Source of the DNA: Curvibacter lanceolatus ATCC 14669
GTDB lineage: Bacteria; Pseudomonadota; Gammaproteobacteria; Burkholderiales; Burkholderiaceae_C
Length of the DNA: 64,000 nucleotides
Direction of reading: 5' to 3'
Assembly (NCBI RefSeq): GCF_000381265.1
Contig: NZ_KB906253.1
Span: 434,001-498,000, forward strand
Part shown: one piece after another, positions 45,305 through 53,727 of the stretch
How the letters are laid out: every line of letters starts with the position of its first letter
Numbering within the stretch: position 1 is the first letter of the stretch
Translations under genes and position numbers: made by a program
The notes under the pieces: model-generated
Database searches by the model: none
Seen by the model: the letters and a program-made list of their open reading frames with translations, nothing else
Told to the model about the DNA's origin: nothing

Positions 45305-47125
45305 ATGAAAAAAACACCCCCTCGCCTCAGCCTCGCTGCCTTGCAGGACAGCCTGCTGCAGGCGCGCAGCAGTGCCGACTTCGACGAAGGCGCGGCCCCC
45401 ACGCAACGCGACCTGGCCGAGACGCTGACGTTTTCTCCCGGCGATGGCCGCATCTGGATGAACGACCAGCGCATGCTGCTCTGGCAGTCGTCCACCTATG
45501 GGTCGCTGCGCCGCGAGCTGATCGCCAGCCTGGGCCAGGAGCAGGCCCGTTCGCTGTTGACGCGGGTGGGTTATGCCGCGGGGGCCCGCGACGCCGAGCT
45601 GGTGCGCCGCATGTGGCCCGACAGCGACCCGGCCAACGCCTTTCATGCGGGGCCGAACCTGCACCGGCTGGAGGGCATGGTGCGGCCCGAGACCATTCGT
45701 TTCGAATTCGACATCGCCCGCGGCGACTTCTTTGCCGACTTCTGGTGGCATGACTCCAGCGAGGACGATGAACACATGGCCGCCTTCGGCATCGGCACCG
45801 AGCCGGCCTGCTGGATGCAGGTGGGCTATGCCAGCGGCTACGCCAGCGCCTTCATGGGCAAGCTCATCATCTACCGCGAGACGGCCTGCCGCTCCATGGG
45901 GGCCGAGGCCTGCCGCATCACCGGGCGCCCTGCCGACCAGTGGGACGACCCCGAACTGGACCCGCATTACTTTCTGCCCGATGCCTCGGCACCCCGGGTC
46001 CGGGGCTTCAGCCCCGGGGCCAGCCTCAGCGCCACGGGGGCGCCGAAGGCCCCCGCCGCCACCGTTCTGGGGCTTGGCGCCGACGCGCCCGAGCCCATCG
46101 GCATCTCCTCCAGCTTCAGCGCCGCCTGCCACCTGATCCAGCGCGTGGCGCCCACCCAGGCCACGGTGTTGTTCACCGGGGCCTCGGGCGTGGGCAAGGA
46201 GCTGTTTGCCCAGACGCTGCACCGCATCAGCCCGCGGGCCCAGCGGCCCTTTGTAGCCATCAATTGCGCAGCCATCCCCGAGACCCTGATCGAGTCGGAG
46301 CTGTTCGGGGTGGAGCGGGGGGCCTTCACCGGGGCCACGGTGTCGCGGCCCGGGCGTTTCGAGCGCGCCCATGAAGGCACCCTTTTCCTCGACGAGGTGG
46401 CCTCGCTGAGCTATGTGGCCCAGGGCAAGCTGCTGCGCGCCTTGCAGGAGCGCACGGTCGAGCGGGTGGGGGGCACCCGGTCCATCCCGGTCAATGTGCG
46501 GGTGCTGGCGGCCAGCAACGTCGATCTGCGTGACGAGGTGCGGGCCGGGCGCTTCCGCGAAGACCTGATGTTCCGCCTCAATGTGTTCCCTATTGCCTTG
46601 CCGCCCTTGAAGGAGCGGCGCGATGACATCCCGCTGCTGATGGAGCATTTTCTGCAGCGCTACGTCGCCCTGCACCAGCGCGAGGTGCCGGGCTTCACGG
46701 CGCGCGCGGTCCAGGCCCTGCTGCGCTACGACTTTCCGGGCAACATCCGCGAACTGCAGAACCTGGTGGAGCGCGGCGTGATCATGGCCGAGCCTGGCGA
46801 GCCGATCGATGTGCACCACCTGTTCCGGGGGGGCGAGCAGTTGTCGCACGAAGCCCTGGGCCTGGATGCCAGTGGCCAACTGACGCAGGTGCCGGCCCCG
46901 GTGCTGACGCTTGACCCCGAGCCCACCCGGAATGCTCGGCGATCGCCGCCTGCTGCTGCGGGCAAAGGCACTGGGGGCGGCAGCGATGCGCATGCCGCTG
47001 CCGAGCTGCAGCGCTACCGCAAGGCCTGGGTGGCGGCGCGCCACAACGTGGCCGAGGCCGCCCGGGCGCTGGGCCTGAGCCGCGCCCAACTGGCCTACCG
47101 CCTCAAGCGGGGTGGGCTGCTGTGA
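45305..47125 (+). CDS. Sigma-54 dependent activator of XylR/DmpR type
   Basis: 606-aa aromatic-responsive activator. N-terminal XylR_N sensor (about 25-140) and V4R domain (about 150-215), then AAA+ core with Walker A GASGVGKE, the sigma-54 contact loop GAFTGA and Walker B GTLFLDEV, and a C-terminal Fis-type helix-turn-helix ([20 protein letters not shown]). A low-complexity linker precedes the DNA-binding part. It is divergent from the aromatic alcohol/aldehyde dehydrogenase operon, which has a perfect -24/-12 promoter; effectors of this class are phenols, toluenes or aromatic alcohols bound directly by the sensor domain. Confidence 0.94.
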   Translation: MKKTPPRLSLAALQDSLLQARSSADFDEGAAPTQRDLAETLTFSPGDGRIWMNDQRMLLWQSSTYGSLRRELIASLGQEQARSLLTRVGYAAGARDAELVRRMWPDSDPANAFHAGPNLHRLEGMVRPETIRFEFDIARGDFFADFWWHDSSEDDEHMAAFGIGTEPACWMQVGYASGYASAFMGKLIIYRETACRSMGAEACRITGRPADQWDDPELDPHYFLPDASAPRVRGFSPGASLSATGAPKAPAATVLGLGADAPEPIGISSSFSAACHLIQRVAPTQATVLFTGASGVGKELFAQTLHRISPRAQRPFVAINCAAIPETLIESELFGVERGAFTGATVSRPGRFERAHEGTLFLDEVASLSYVAQGKLLRALQERTVERVGGTRSIPVNVRVLAASNVDLRDEVRAGRFREDLMFRLNVFPIALPPLKERRDDIPLLMEHFLQRYVALHQREVPGFTARAVQALLRYDFPGNIRELQNLVERGVIMAEPGEPIDVHHLFRGGEQLSHEALGLDASGQLTQVPAPVLTLDPEPTRNARRSPPAAAGKGTGGGSDAHAAAELQRYRKAWVAARHNVAEAARALGLSRAQLAYRLKRGGLL

Positions 47126-47146
47126 GCCGGGCGGCCTGATCCAGCC

Positions 47147-48160
47147 TCACTCCGCCTGTGACACCACCTGAACCCTCTGATCGATGGCACCGAACACCGA
47201 GCGACCCTGCGCATCCAGCACCTCGATGCGCACCCGGTCGCCGTGCCGCAGGTAGGGCTGCAGCTCGGCCTCGGGCGCACCGGCCAGCATCTGGCGTACC
47301 CTGGCCTCGGTGATGCAGGCATTGCCGCCGGCCGCGGCCGCGTTGCTGATGGTGCCCGCGCCGACGATGCTGCCCGCAGCCAGTGCCCGGGTGCGGGCCA
47401 GGTGGGCGATGATCTGGCCGAAATGGAACACGGTCTCCTCCCCCGCATCGGGTTGACCAAACCATTGGCCATTGAGCTCGATGTGTACCGGCAGGTGCAG
47501 CATGCCGCCCCGCCAGGCCGAGCCCAAGGCCGCGGGCGTGACCGCGATCGGCGCGAAGCTGGTGGCGGGCTTGCTCTGGTAGAAGCCGAAGCCGCGCGCC
47601 AACTCGGCCGGGATCAGCCCACGCAGCGACACATCGTTGAGCAGCACCACCAAGGCAATGTGCTGCAGCGCCTGTTCGGCGCTGACCCCCATGGGCACGT
47701 CGGTGGTGATGACGGCGATCTCTGCCTCCAGGTCGATGCCATGGGCCTCATCGCGCGCCACGATGGGTTCGGTGCCTGACAGCATCACGTCCGAGCCGCC
47801 CTGGTAGACCAGGGGCTCGTCCTCGTAGCGAGGCGGGATGGGCTCCTGGCGCCATTGGTAGATCAGGCGGGCGTGGTTGCGGTACACCGAGGCATCGACC
47901 CATTGGTAGGCCCGAGGCAGGGGGGCCAGGCATTGCTGCGGCTCAAAAGCGGCGCAGCCCTGCCAGCCTGAGGCATCCAGGCTGTGGCAGCGCCGGGCCA
48001 GGGCCGGGGCCAGCACCTCCCAGTCGTCCAGCAGGGCTTGCAGGGTGGGGGTGGCGGGGCCGGCCGGGGCCCAGTGTTGCCGTGAGGGGCTGAGCAGCAT
48101 CAGCTCGCCATCGCGGCGACCGTTGTGGCGGGTGGCCAGGCGCAGATCGTGTGGGGTCAT
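47147..48160 (-). CDS. Fumarylacetoacetate hydrolase-family protein
   Basis: 337-aa FAH-fold hydrolase for C-C bond cleavage of a diketo acid. Metal ligands are visible: IDLEAEIAVI (two Glu) and LLNDVSLRG (Asp). Length and N-terminal domain resemble FahA-like 4-fumarylacetoacetase relatives, not the short HpcE-type enzymes. GAGGA lies before ATG 48160. It is the last gene of the six-gene run, 11 bp after the Bug gene, and would act after ring cleavage by the VOC dioxygenase-like protein. Substrate unknown. Confidence 0.9.
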   Translation of the reverse strand: MTPHDLRLATRHNGRRDGELMLLSPSRQHWAPAGPATPTLQALLDDWEVLAPALARRCHSLDASGWQGCAAFEPQQCLAPLPRAYQWVDASVYRNHARLIYQWRQEPIPPRYEDEPLVYQGGSDVMLSGTEPIVARDEAHGIDLEAEIAVITTDVPMGVSAEQALQHIALVVLLNDVSLRGLIPAELARGFGFYQSKPATSFAPIAVTPAALGSAWRGGMLHLPVHIELNGQWFGQPDAGEETVFHFGQIIAHLARTRALAAGSIVGAGTISNAAAAGGNACITEARVRQMLAGAPEAELQPYLRHGDRVRIEVLDAQGRSVFGAIDQRVQVVSQAE

Positions 48161-48171
48161 CGGGGCCGTCC

Positions 48172-49176
48172 TCAGTCGAGCTGGATGTTGGAGGCCTTGA
48201 TCACCTTGCCCCAGCGAGCGCTTTCGCTGCGGGCCAGGGCCTGGAAATCGGCCGGGCTGCCCGGCAGGGGCTCGAAGCCGAAGTCGGCAAACAGCTTCAC
48301 CACCTTGGGGCTCTGGGTGGCTTTGCGCAATTCAGCGTTCAGGCGGTTCACCACGTCGGCGGGCATGCCGGCCGGGCCGACCAGGCCGTGGAAAGCCGCA
48401 GCATTGACCTCCTTGTAGCCCAGTTCGGCAAAGGTCGGCGTCTCGGGCAGGGCGCTGGCGCGTTGCGGCGAGGCCAGGGCCAGCACGCGCACCTTGCCGG
48501 CCCGCATCATCTGCAGGCCCGAGGCCAGGTCGAGCATCATCACCGGTACCTGGCCGCCCATCACGTCCTGCATGGCCGGTGCCGCCCCCTTGTAGGCCAC
48601 ATGGGTGAGGCTGATGTCGGCCTTCTGCTTGAACAGCTCCATGGCCACATGGTGGGGCGAACCATTGCCTGGCGAGGCGTAGTTGACCCCATCACGGTGG
48701 GCCTTGGCATAGGCGATGAACTCTGCCAGGGTTTTGGCCGGAAAGTCGGGGTGCACCACCAGGGCCACAGGCATGCGGCCAATGGCGCCGATGTAGGTGA
48801 AATCGGTGGCGGGCTTGTAAGGCAGGCGGGCGAACATGTGCTCATTGAAGAGCAGTGCGGCGTTCTCGGCCTGCATCACGGTGTAGCCGTCGGGCTTGGC
48901 CTGCAGCAGCACCGACACCGCGATGTTGGTGGAGGCGCCGGGGCGGTTGTCGATGATCAGGGGCTGACCCAGCGAGGGCTGCATGGCGTCGGCCAGGGCC
49001 CGGGCCATGGCGTCGGTACCGCCGCCGGCTGCATAGGGCACGAGCCAGCGCACGGCCTGGTTGGGGTAGGCCGGTGTCTGGGGCTGCGCCTGGGCCGTAA
49101 GTGGGTCGGCAAGGCCCGCCAGCAGGGCCAAGGCCAGGCGCGTGCAGGCGCGGCGGGTGGGGGAAGGGATTGTCAT
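48172..49176 (-). CDS. Bug-family tripartite tricarboxylate transporter substrate-binding protein
   Basis: 334-aa periplasmic receptor: signal peptide (RRACTRLALALLAGLADPLT, cleavage near AQA), then WLVPYAAGGGTDAMARALA and LIIDNRPGASTNIAVSVLL typical of Bug proteins. The embedded position in a catabolic operon suggests that it binds an aromatic acid or other carboxylate fed to this pathway. The 82 bp before it carry a heptanucleotide tandem repeat. No TctA/TctB genes are near. Confidence 0.93.
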   Translation of the reverse strand: MTIPSPTRRACTRLALALLAGLADPLTAQAQPQTPAYPNQAVRWLVPYAAGGGTDAMARALADAMQPSLGQPLIIDNRPGASTNIAVSVLLQAKPDGYTVMQAENAALLFNEHMFARLPYKPATDFTYIGAIGRMPVALVVHPDFPAKTLAEFIAYAKAHRDGVNYASPGNGSPHHVAMELFKQKADISLTHVAYKGAAPAMQDVMGGQVPVMMLDLASGLQMMRAGKVRVLALASPQRASALPETPTFAELGYKEVNAAAFHGLVGPAGMPADVVNRLNAELRKATQSPKVVKLFADFGFEPLPGSPADFQALARSESARWGKVIKASNIQLD

Positions 49177-49200
49177 GTCTGTCTCCTGTGTGGTTTTTTT

Positions 49201-49242
49201 GGTGCGTGGTGCGTGGTGCGTGGTGCGTGGTTCGTAGTGCGT
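49201..49242. repeat. Heptanucleotide tandem repeat (GGTGCGT, six units)
   Basis: Four perfect GGTGCGT units (49201-49228) followed by GGTTCGT and AGTGCGT. The array lies between the metallo-beta-lactamase-fold gene stop (49258) and the Bug receptor start (49176), inside the presumed operon, 24 bp before the Bug start codon. Copy-number change would alter spacing or mRNA structure in this leader. Confidence 0.9.
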
Positions 49243-49257
49243 TGGCGTAGGCGGGCC

Positions 49258-50220
49258 TCAGCCCCGCAGCGTGGCCCAGAGTTGCTGGTCGCGTTCGGCG
49301 GTCCAGATGGTGGGGTGCTCGGTGCCTTGCAGCTCTTCAACAGCGCGGGCCACGTCGAAGGGCAGCACGTGCTGGAACACGGGCCAGTCGCCGAAGCGCG
49401 GCGCCATGGCCTGTTGCGCGTTCTCGAAGCAGGCCCGCAGGCCCAGGCCGGCGGCCAGGCTCTGTCGCACGCTGTCGAGCAGGGTGCGCAAAAAGGCCTG
49501 GGTCAGGTCAATGGCCTCGGCGCAGGCCCCCTGGCCGTGCTGCACTGCGCCCCGCCCCGGCACCAGGGTGCGAGGGTGGAGTGCGCGCACGGCGTCCAGG
49601 GTGCCCAGCCAGTCCTGCAGGTAGGCGTCGCCGGCGTACACGCCGCAGCGGTTCTCGACCACGTCGCCAGCAAACAGCACGCCGCAGTCGGGCAGCCAGG
49701 CCACGGTGTCGCCCCCCGAGTGGCCGCGCCCCAGGCAGTGCAGGTGGATCTCGCGTGAGCCCAGGTTCAGGCGCATCTCGCGCTCGAAGCTCAGGGTGGG
49801 CCGTGTGAGGCCGGGCACCTCTTCGACACCGGCAAACAGGCGTGGGAAGCGGCCCACTTCCGAGTCGAAGTCGGCCTGGCCGCGGCTGTGCACCCAGTCG
49901 GTCGTGCCCTGGCTGGCGATGATGGCCTGCACCTCCGGGAAGGCGCTGGCGCCCATCACGCGCACCGCGTGGTAGTGGGTCAGCACAATGAACTTCACGG
50001 GCTTGTCGGTGACGCTGCGGATGGCGGCCAGGAAGTCTCGCGCCAGGCGCGGCGTGGGTCGGGTGTCGATGGCCACCACGTGCTCGTCACCGACCACGAA
50101 GCCGCAGTTGGGATCGAAGGCGCTGATGTAGCCGTAGACGCCTGGGGCCAGCATCTGCACCTGGGGTTTTTGCTCCTGCAGGTCGGAGGCCGAGGCAAAG
50201 GAAGGGGCTTGGGTGCTCAT
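49258..50220 (-). CDS. Metallo-beta-lactamase-fold protein with modified metal site
   Basis: 320-aa MBL-fold protein. The HxHxDH motif reads HYHAVR, so Asp and third His are replaced by Val and Arg. The later GRGHSGGDTVAWLP (His) and LFAGDVVENR (Asp) are kept, but the final PGH is PGRG. The first metal site looks intact and the second lost, suggesting one metal or a new chemistry. Part of a six-gene catabolic operon, 10 bp after DUF2783. Possibly a hydrolase or lactonase for a ring-cleavage product; the activity cannot be predicted. Confidence 0.85.
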   Translation of the reverse strand: MSTQAPSFASASDLQEQKPQVQMLAPGVYGYISAFDPNCGFVVGDEHVVAIDTRPTPRLARDFLAAIRSVTDKPVKFIVLTHYHAVRVMGASAFPEVQAIIASQGTTDWVHSRGQADFDSEVGRFPRLFAGVEEVPGLTRPTLSFEREMRLNLGSREIHLHCLGRGHSGGDTVAWLPDCGVLFAGDVVENRCGVYAGDAYLQDWLGTLDAVRALHPRTLVPGRGAVQHGQGACAEAIDLTQAFLRTLLDSVRQSLAAGLGLRACFENAQQAMAPRFGDWPVFQHVLPFDVARAVEELQGTEHPTIWTAERDQQLWATLRG

Positions 50221-50230
50221 GGGGGGGCTT

Positions 50231-50431
50231 TCAGGTCAGGGTAGAGGGGGCGGCTTCGCGGGCCGCGTTCAGGCAGGCGAGCAGCACCTGTTGCCGGCCG
50301 CACTGGTTGGCCAGCAGCAGCACCAGCCGCGCGTTCAGGTCGGCGCTGGCGGCTTCGCTCAGGCCTTCGTGGGCTTGCACCAGGGCGGCGTAGAAGCCGT
50401 CGGGGTCGGGGATGTTGGGTTCGGTGTTCAT
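50231..50431 (-). CDS. DUF2783 small protein
   Basis: 66-aa acidic-helical protein (MNTEPNIPDPDGFYAALVQA ... LNARLVLLLANQCGRQQVL) of family DUF2783, which is found next to FAD-dependent aromatic monooxygenases. It lies 13 bp after the monooxygenase gene and 10 bp before the MBL gene, so all three are likely cotranslated. It may be a subunit or chaperone of the monooxygenase; unknown. Start ATG 50431. Confidence 0.85.
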   Translation of the reverse strand: MNTEPNIPDPDGFYAALVQAHEGLSEAASADLNARLVLLLANQCGRQQVLLACLNAAREAAPSTLT

Positions 50432-50444
50432 GGTCGGGCTCGGT

Positions 50445-52124
50445 TCAGGCGGTGAGGGGTTCCAGGGCGGTGGCAGCTTGGCCTGTGAGCACGCGCAGGG
50501 CTTCGATGAGGGCGTCGGCGGTGCAGGCCGGCAGGGTGGCGGCCAGGTAGGCGTCCGGGCGCAGCAGGCACAGGGTGCCGGCGCTGCCGCCGGGGGCCAG
50601 CCCCAGGTGGCGGGCCAGCACCTCGTCGGGGTCGTGCAGGTCGGCCTCGGGCCCGCCAATGGCCACCAGGCGGGCTGGCAGCCCGGTCTGGCGCAAGCGC
50701 GCCTCGGCTTCGGCCCGTGCGCCCGTTGTTGGCGCAAACCACAGCCCCAGGCAGTGCGTGCCCTGCCGCAGCAGGTGCATCAGCGCGGTGGGCCGGCCCT
50801 GCCGATCTGGCAAGGCCAGGTTTTGCACGCTGCGGGCGCCCTGGGGCAGGCAGGCCGAGGGCGGGTAGTCGTTCGCCACCGACATGCTGCCCGTGTTGAC
50901 CAGTGCACGTGCAAAAGGGTGCTGCCGCGCCAGCGCCAGGACGGCTCGGCGCAGGGTGTGCTCTGCCGGGCTGCGGGGGGCCAGAAAGCGGGCAGAACGG
51001 CTGGTCACCTGCAGGTTTTCGACGCAGGCGGCGCGGCGCTCTGCGCTGTAGCTGTCCAGCAGGGTGTCGGGGGCCAGCCCTTGCTCGACCAGGGCCAGCT
51101 TCCAGCCCAGGTTGGCGGCGTCCTGCATGCCGGTGTTGCCGCCGCGGGCGCCAAAGGGGCTGACGACGTGGGCGGCGTCACCGATGAAGAACACCCGGCC
51201 AGCCCGGAAGTCGTCCAGCAGGTGGTCGCGGTAGCCATAGGGGCCGATCCAGACAAACTCGAACTCCACATCGGGCCCCAGTTGCGCACGCAGCCGTGAG
51301 CCGGCCACCTCGGGTTGGCTGATGGCCTCGGGGTCGGCATCCTCGGGCATCTGGTAGTCGATGCGCCACACACCGTCGGCCATCAGGTGCTGCCAGACTG
51401 CGCGCCCGTCATTGAAGGGCGCATCCACCCAGGTCCAGCGCTCCGTGGGCAGGGGGTGGGTGAAACGCACATCGGTGATGCACCAGCGATCGGTGCTGCG
51501 CGAGGCGTGGGTTGCCAGACCCAGTTGCGTGCGGATGGGGCTGTTGGCCCCGGTGGCATCGATCAGGGTGCTGGCTTGCAGCCGGTAGGCGCCGGCCGGG
51601 GTCTCCAGCATGAGGTCGACGTGGTCGACATGGGCCTGGATCTTGGTAACCCGGGTGCTCCAGCGCAGGTCGGTCAGGCCCAGGGCCTGGAGGCGATCCA
51701 CCAGAAACCACTCCAGGTAGAACTGCTGCAGGTTGATGAATGGAGGCTGGGTGGACACGCTGTGGTCCTGCAGGTTGAAGCTGTACACCTCTTCGCTGCC
51801 CGAGAAGGTACGGCCCAATGACCAGGCCACGCCTTTGGCGACAGCGCGTTCGGCAATGCCCAGCCGGTCCAGGATCTCCAGCGACTTCTGGGCATAGCAG
51901 ATGCCACGCGAGGAGGCGCCCCGCACTCCCACGGTGTTGTCCTCGTCGATCAGCACGCTGCGCACACCGCGCTGGGCCAGGTCGCAGGCCAGGGTCAGCC
52001 CTGCCGGGCCGGCGCCAACGATCACGATGGGGTAGCGGCCCGGGTTTCCCCCCTGCAGCTCGGGTGGGGGCGTGAAAGCAAAGCTGGGCAGCTCGTATGG
52101 GGGGGCGAAGTGGTAGCTGGTCAT
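50445..52124 (-). CDS. FAD-dependent aromatic-ring monooxygenase (PHBH/MhpA-like)
   Basis: 559-aa class A flavoprotein hydroxylase: GAGPAGLTLACDLAQRG at about residues 35-50, DG-like region (STLIDATGANSPIR) and FIGDAAHVVSPFGARGGNTG, followed by a thioredoxin-like C-terminal domain as in MhpA/PheA. It would hydroxylate a phenolic or heteroaromatic acid with NAD(P)H. ATG 52124 is preceded by GGAG; the frame from 52226 has no start support. Second gene in the operon headed by the VOC dioxygenase-like gene, 40 bp after it. Confidence 0.93.
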   Translation of the reverse strand: MTSYHFAPPYELPSFAFTPPPELQGGNPGRYPIVIVGAGPAGLTLACDLAQRGVRSVLIDEDNTVGVRGASSRGICYAQKSLEILDRLGIAERAVAKGVAWSLGRTFSGSEEVYSFNLQDHSVSTQPPFINLQQFYLEWFLVDRLQALGLTDLRWSTRVTKIQAHVDHVDLMLETPAGAYRLQASTLIDATGANSPIRTQLGLATHASRSTDRWCITDVRFTHPLPTERWTWVDAPFNDGRAVWQHLMADGVWRIDYQMPEDADPEAISQPEVAGSRLRAQLGPDVEFEFVWIGPYGYRDHLLDDFRAGRVFFIGDAAHVVSPFGARGGNTGMQDAANLGWKLALVEQGLAPDTLLDSYSAERRAACVENLQVTSRSARFLAPRSPAEHTLRRAVLALARQHPFARALVNTGSMSVANDYPPSACLPQGARSVQNLALPDRQGRPTALMHLLRQGTHCLGLWFAPTTGARAEAEARLRQTGLPARLVAIGGPEADLHDPDEVLARHLGLAPGGSAGTLCLLRPDAYLAATLPACTADALIEALRVLTGQAATALEPLTA

Positions 52125-52164
52125 GGTTTGTCTCCGGTTTGTTCTTGGGTCCGTGGGTATCCCC

Positions 52165-52701
52165 TCAGGCGCTGGCCTTGCGCCGAGCCTTGAAGGCGGT
52201 CCAGTCACGGACCTCCTGGTGGGCACGGCGGGCCAACTGGTTCATCTCAGCCCCATCCACCGTGGGGGTGGTCAGTTCCAGCCGAATGCCGTTGGGGTCG
52301 AAGAAATAGATCGAGCGGATGATGTGGTGGTCGGTCACGCCCAGCACCTCGATGCCGGCTGCCTGCAGCCTGGCCTTGGCCTGCTCCAGCTCGGCCACCG
52401 AATCGACGCGCAGGGCCAGGTGATTGACCCAGGCCGGCGTGTTGGGCGAGGGCTGGGCGGCCGTGTCGTCGCCGAGGTCGAAGAAGGCGATGTACGAGCC
52501 GTCACGCATCTGGAAAAAGATGTGCACATAGGGGCAGTACTCGCCGGTGCTGGGTACCACGTCGCTCTTGATCACATGCACCAGGGGCAGGCCCAGCAGG
52601 TCCTCATAGAAATGGCGCGTCTCCTCGCAATCCCGGCAGCGCCAGGCGAAGTGATGCAGCGATCGGATGGGGACGAAATCAGCGGTTGAAGAAGCGGTCA
52701 T
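52165..52701 (-). CDS. VOC-family extradiol-dioxygenase-like protein
   Basis: 178-aa VOC protein with likely Fe ligands His in SLHHFAWRC, His in VNHLALRV and Glu in GIRLEL, the 2-His-1-Glu pattern of extradiol ring-cleavage dioxygenases. It is shorter than typical two-domain enzymes (about 300 aa), so it resembles the small one-domain type. It is the first gene of the operon and lies divergent from a LysR gene. It may cleave the product of the FAD monooxygenase next to it. I chose ATG 52701 over the frame that reaches into the LysR promoter region. Confidence 0.82.
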   Translation of the reverse strand: MTASSTADFVPIRSLHHFAWRCRDCEETRHFYEDLLGLPLVHVIKSDVVPSTGEYCPYVHIFFQMRDGSYIAFFDLGDDTAAQPSPNTPAWVNHLALRVDSVAELEQAKARLQAAGIEVLGVTDHHIIRSIYFFDPNGIRLELTTPTVDGAEMNQLARRAHQEVRDWTAFKARRKASA

Positions 52702-52766
52702 GGAGCGGCCTTGGGGTGAGGACCGCATTACATCGAGAGCTGTCTTATCATTCAAACGAAAAAATT

Positions 52767-52780
52767 TCATCGATTGATGA
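52767..52780. promoter_or_regulatory. Candidate LysR binding site in the divergent promoter
   Basis: TCATC GATT GATGA, 5-bp perfect arms, lies 9 bp before the LysR start and 65 bp before the operon start. A second palindrome, ATTCATATGAAT (52784-52795), overlaps the LysR start codon itself. Confidence 0.5.
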
Positions 52781-52789
52781 GGGATTCAT

Positions 52790-53722
52790 ATGAATGGAAA
52801 CCTGAGCCTGCGGCAGCTGAGGGCGTTCGAGGCGGTGGCGACCGAGGGCAGCTTCACCAAAGCGGCCCAGCGGCTGTTCCTGACCCAGTCGGCCCTGAGC
52901 GTGCTGGTGCGCGACATGGAACGCGAGCTGGGCCTGTCGCTGTTTGACCGCCATACCCGGCGGGTCGAGCTGTCGGAGGCGGGGCGCGATTTCTACCCGC
53001 ATGTGCGCCGCATGCTCAATGAGCTGGCCGTGGCCGTGGGCAGCATGATCGACTTGCGCGACAAGCGCCGGGGCGTGCTGCGCGTGGCGGCGCCCCAACT
53101 GATGGCTTGCACCCTGGTGCCGCGGGTGCTGGCCGTGTACCGGCAGCAGTACCCGGGCGTGGACATCCGCCTGCAGGACACGCTGCCCGAACACCTGCTG
53201 GACCGGCTGCAGGCGGGTGAAGTCGAACTGGCCATCGGGCCGGATGGCGTGCTGGACGATGCCGGCCTGCGGCGCCAGCCCTTTCTGCGGGATCGGCATT
53301 GGCTGATCTGCCGCACCGACGATCCCCTGTGCGCACAGAACCCCCTGCGCTGGCAGGATCTGGACGCCTGCCATTTCATCGCCCCCACACGCGACTTCAT
53401 TGCGCGCATGCGAGCCAGCCTGGGTGCCTACAGCGAGGCCCTGCTGCTGAACCCGTGGCAGGAGACCTCGTACTTCACCACCGCCTTCGGCCTGGTGTCC
53501 GCTGGCATGGGCGTCACGCTGTGTCCCACCTACGCCGCGCCGCTGGTGAAGGCCTATGGGCTGCAGATGCTGGCCCTGCAAGAACCCGCCTTCTACCGCG
53601 AGGTCTGCGTCTACAGCCAACTCGGCAAGGAGCTGTCACCGGCCGCTGCGAGCTTTGTCCAATGTCTGGGCGAGGTGGTGGCCGACGCCGCCTTTGCGGA
53701 GCCGGTCTCGCCCAGGGATTGA
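52790..53722 (+). CDS. LysR-family regulator of the VOC-monooxygenase operon
   Basis: 310-aa LysR protein: winged helix GSFTKAAQRLFLTQSALSVLV and effector domain with two alpha/beta lobes. It is divergent from the VOC-FAD monooxygenase-DUF2783-MBL-Bug-FAH operon, 88 bp between starts, the usual position for an activator responding to the pathway substrate or an intermediate. ATG 52790 sits within a 12-bp palindrome ATTCATATGAAT, which may mean that LysR or a second protein blocks translation or transcription there. Confidence 0.93.
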   Translation: MNGNLSLRQLRAFEAVATEGSFTKAAQRLFLTQSALSVLVRDMERELGLSLFDRHTRRVELSEAGRDFYPHVRRMLNELAVAVGSMIDLRDKRRGVLRVAAPQLMACTLVPRVLAVYRQQYPGVDIRLQDTLPEHLLDRLQAGEVELAIGPDGVLDDAGLRRQPFLRDRHWLICRTDDPLCAQNPLRWQDLDACHFIAPTRDFIARMRASLGAYSEALLLNPWQETSYFTTAFGLVSAGMGVTLCPTYAAPLVKAYGLQMLALQEPAFYREVCVYSQLGKELSPAAASFVQCLGEVVADAAFAEPVSPRD

Positions 53723-53727
53723 AGGCC

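Noticed and set aside
49201-49242. CRISPR-like repeat array
   Set aside because: Units are 7 bp without spacers; this is a simple tandem repeat.
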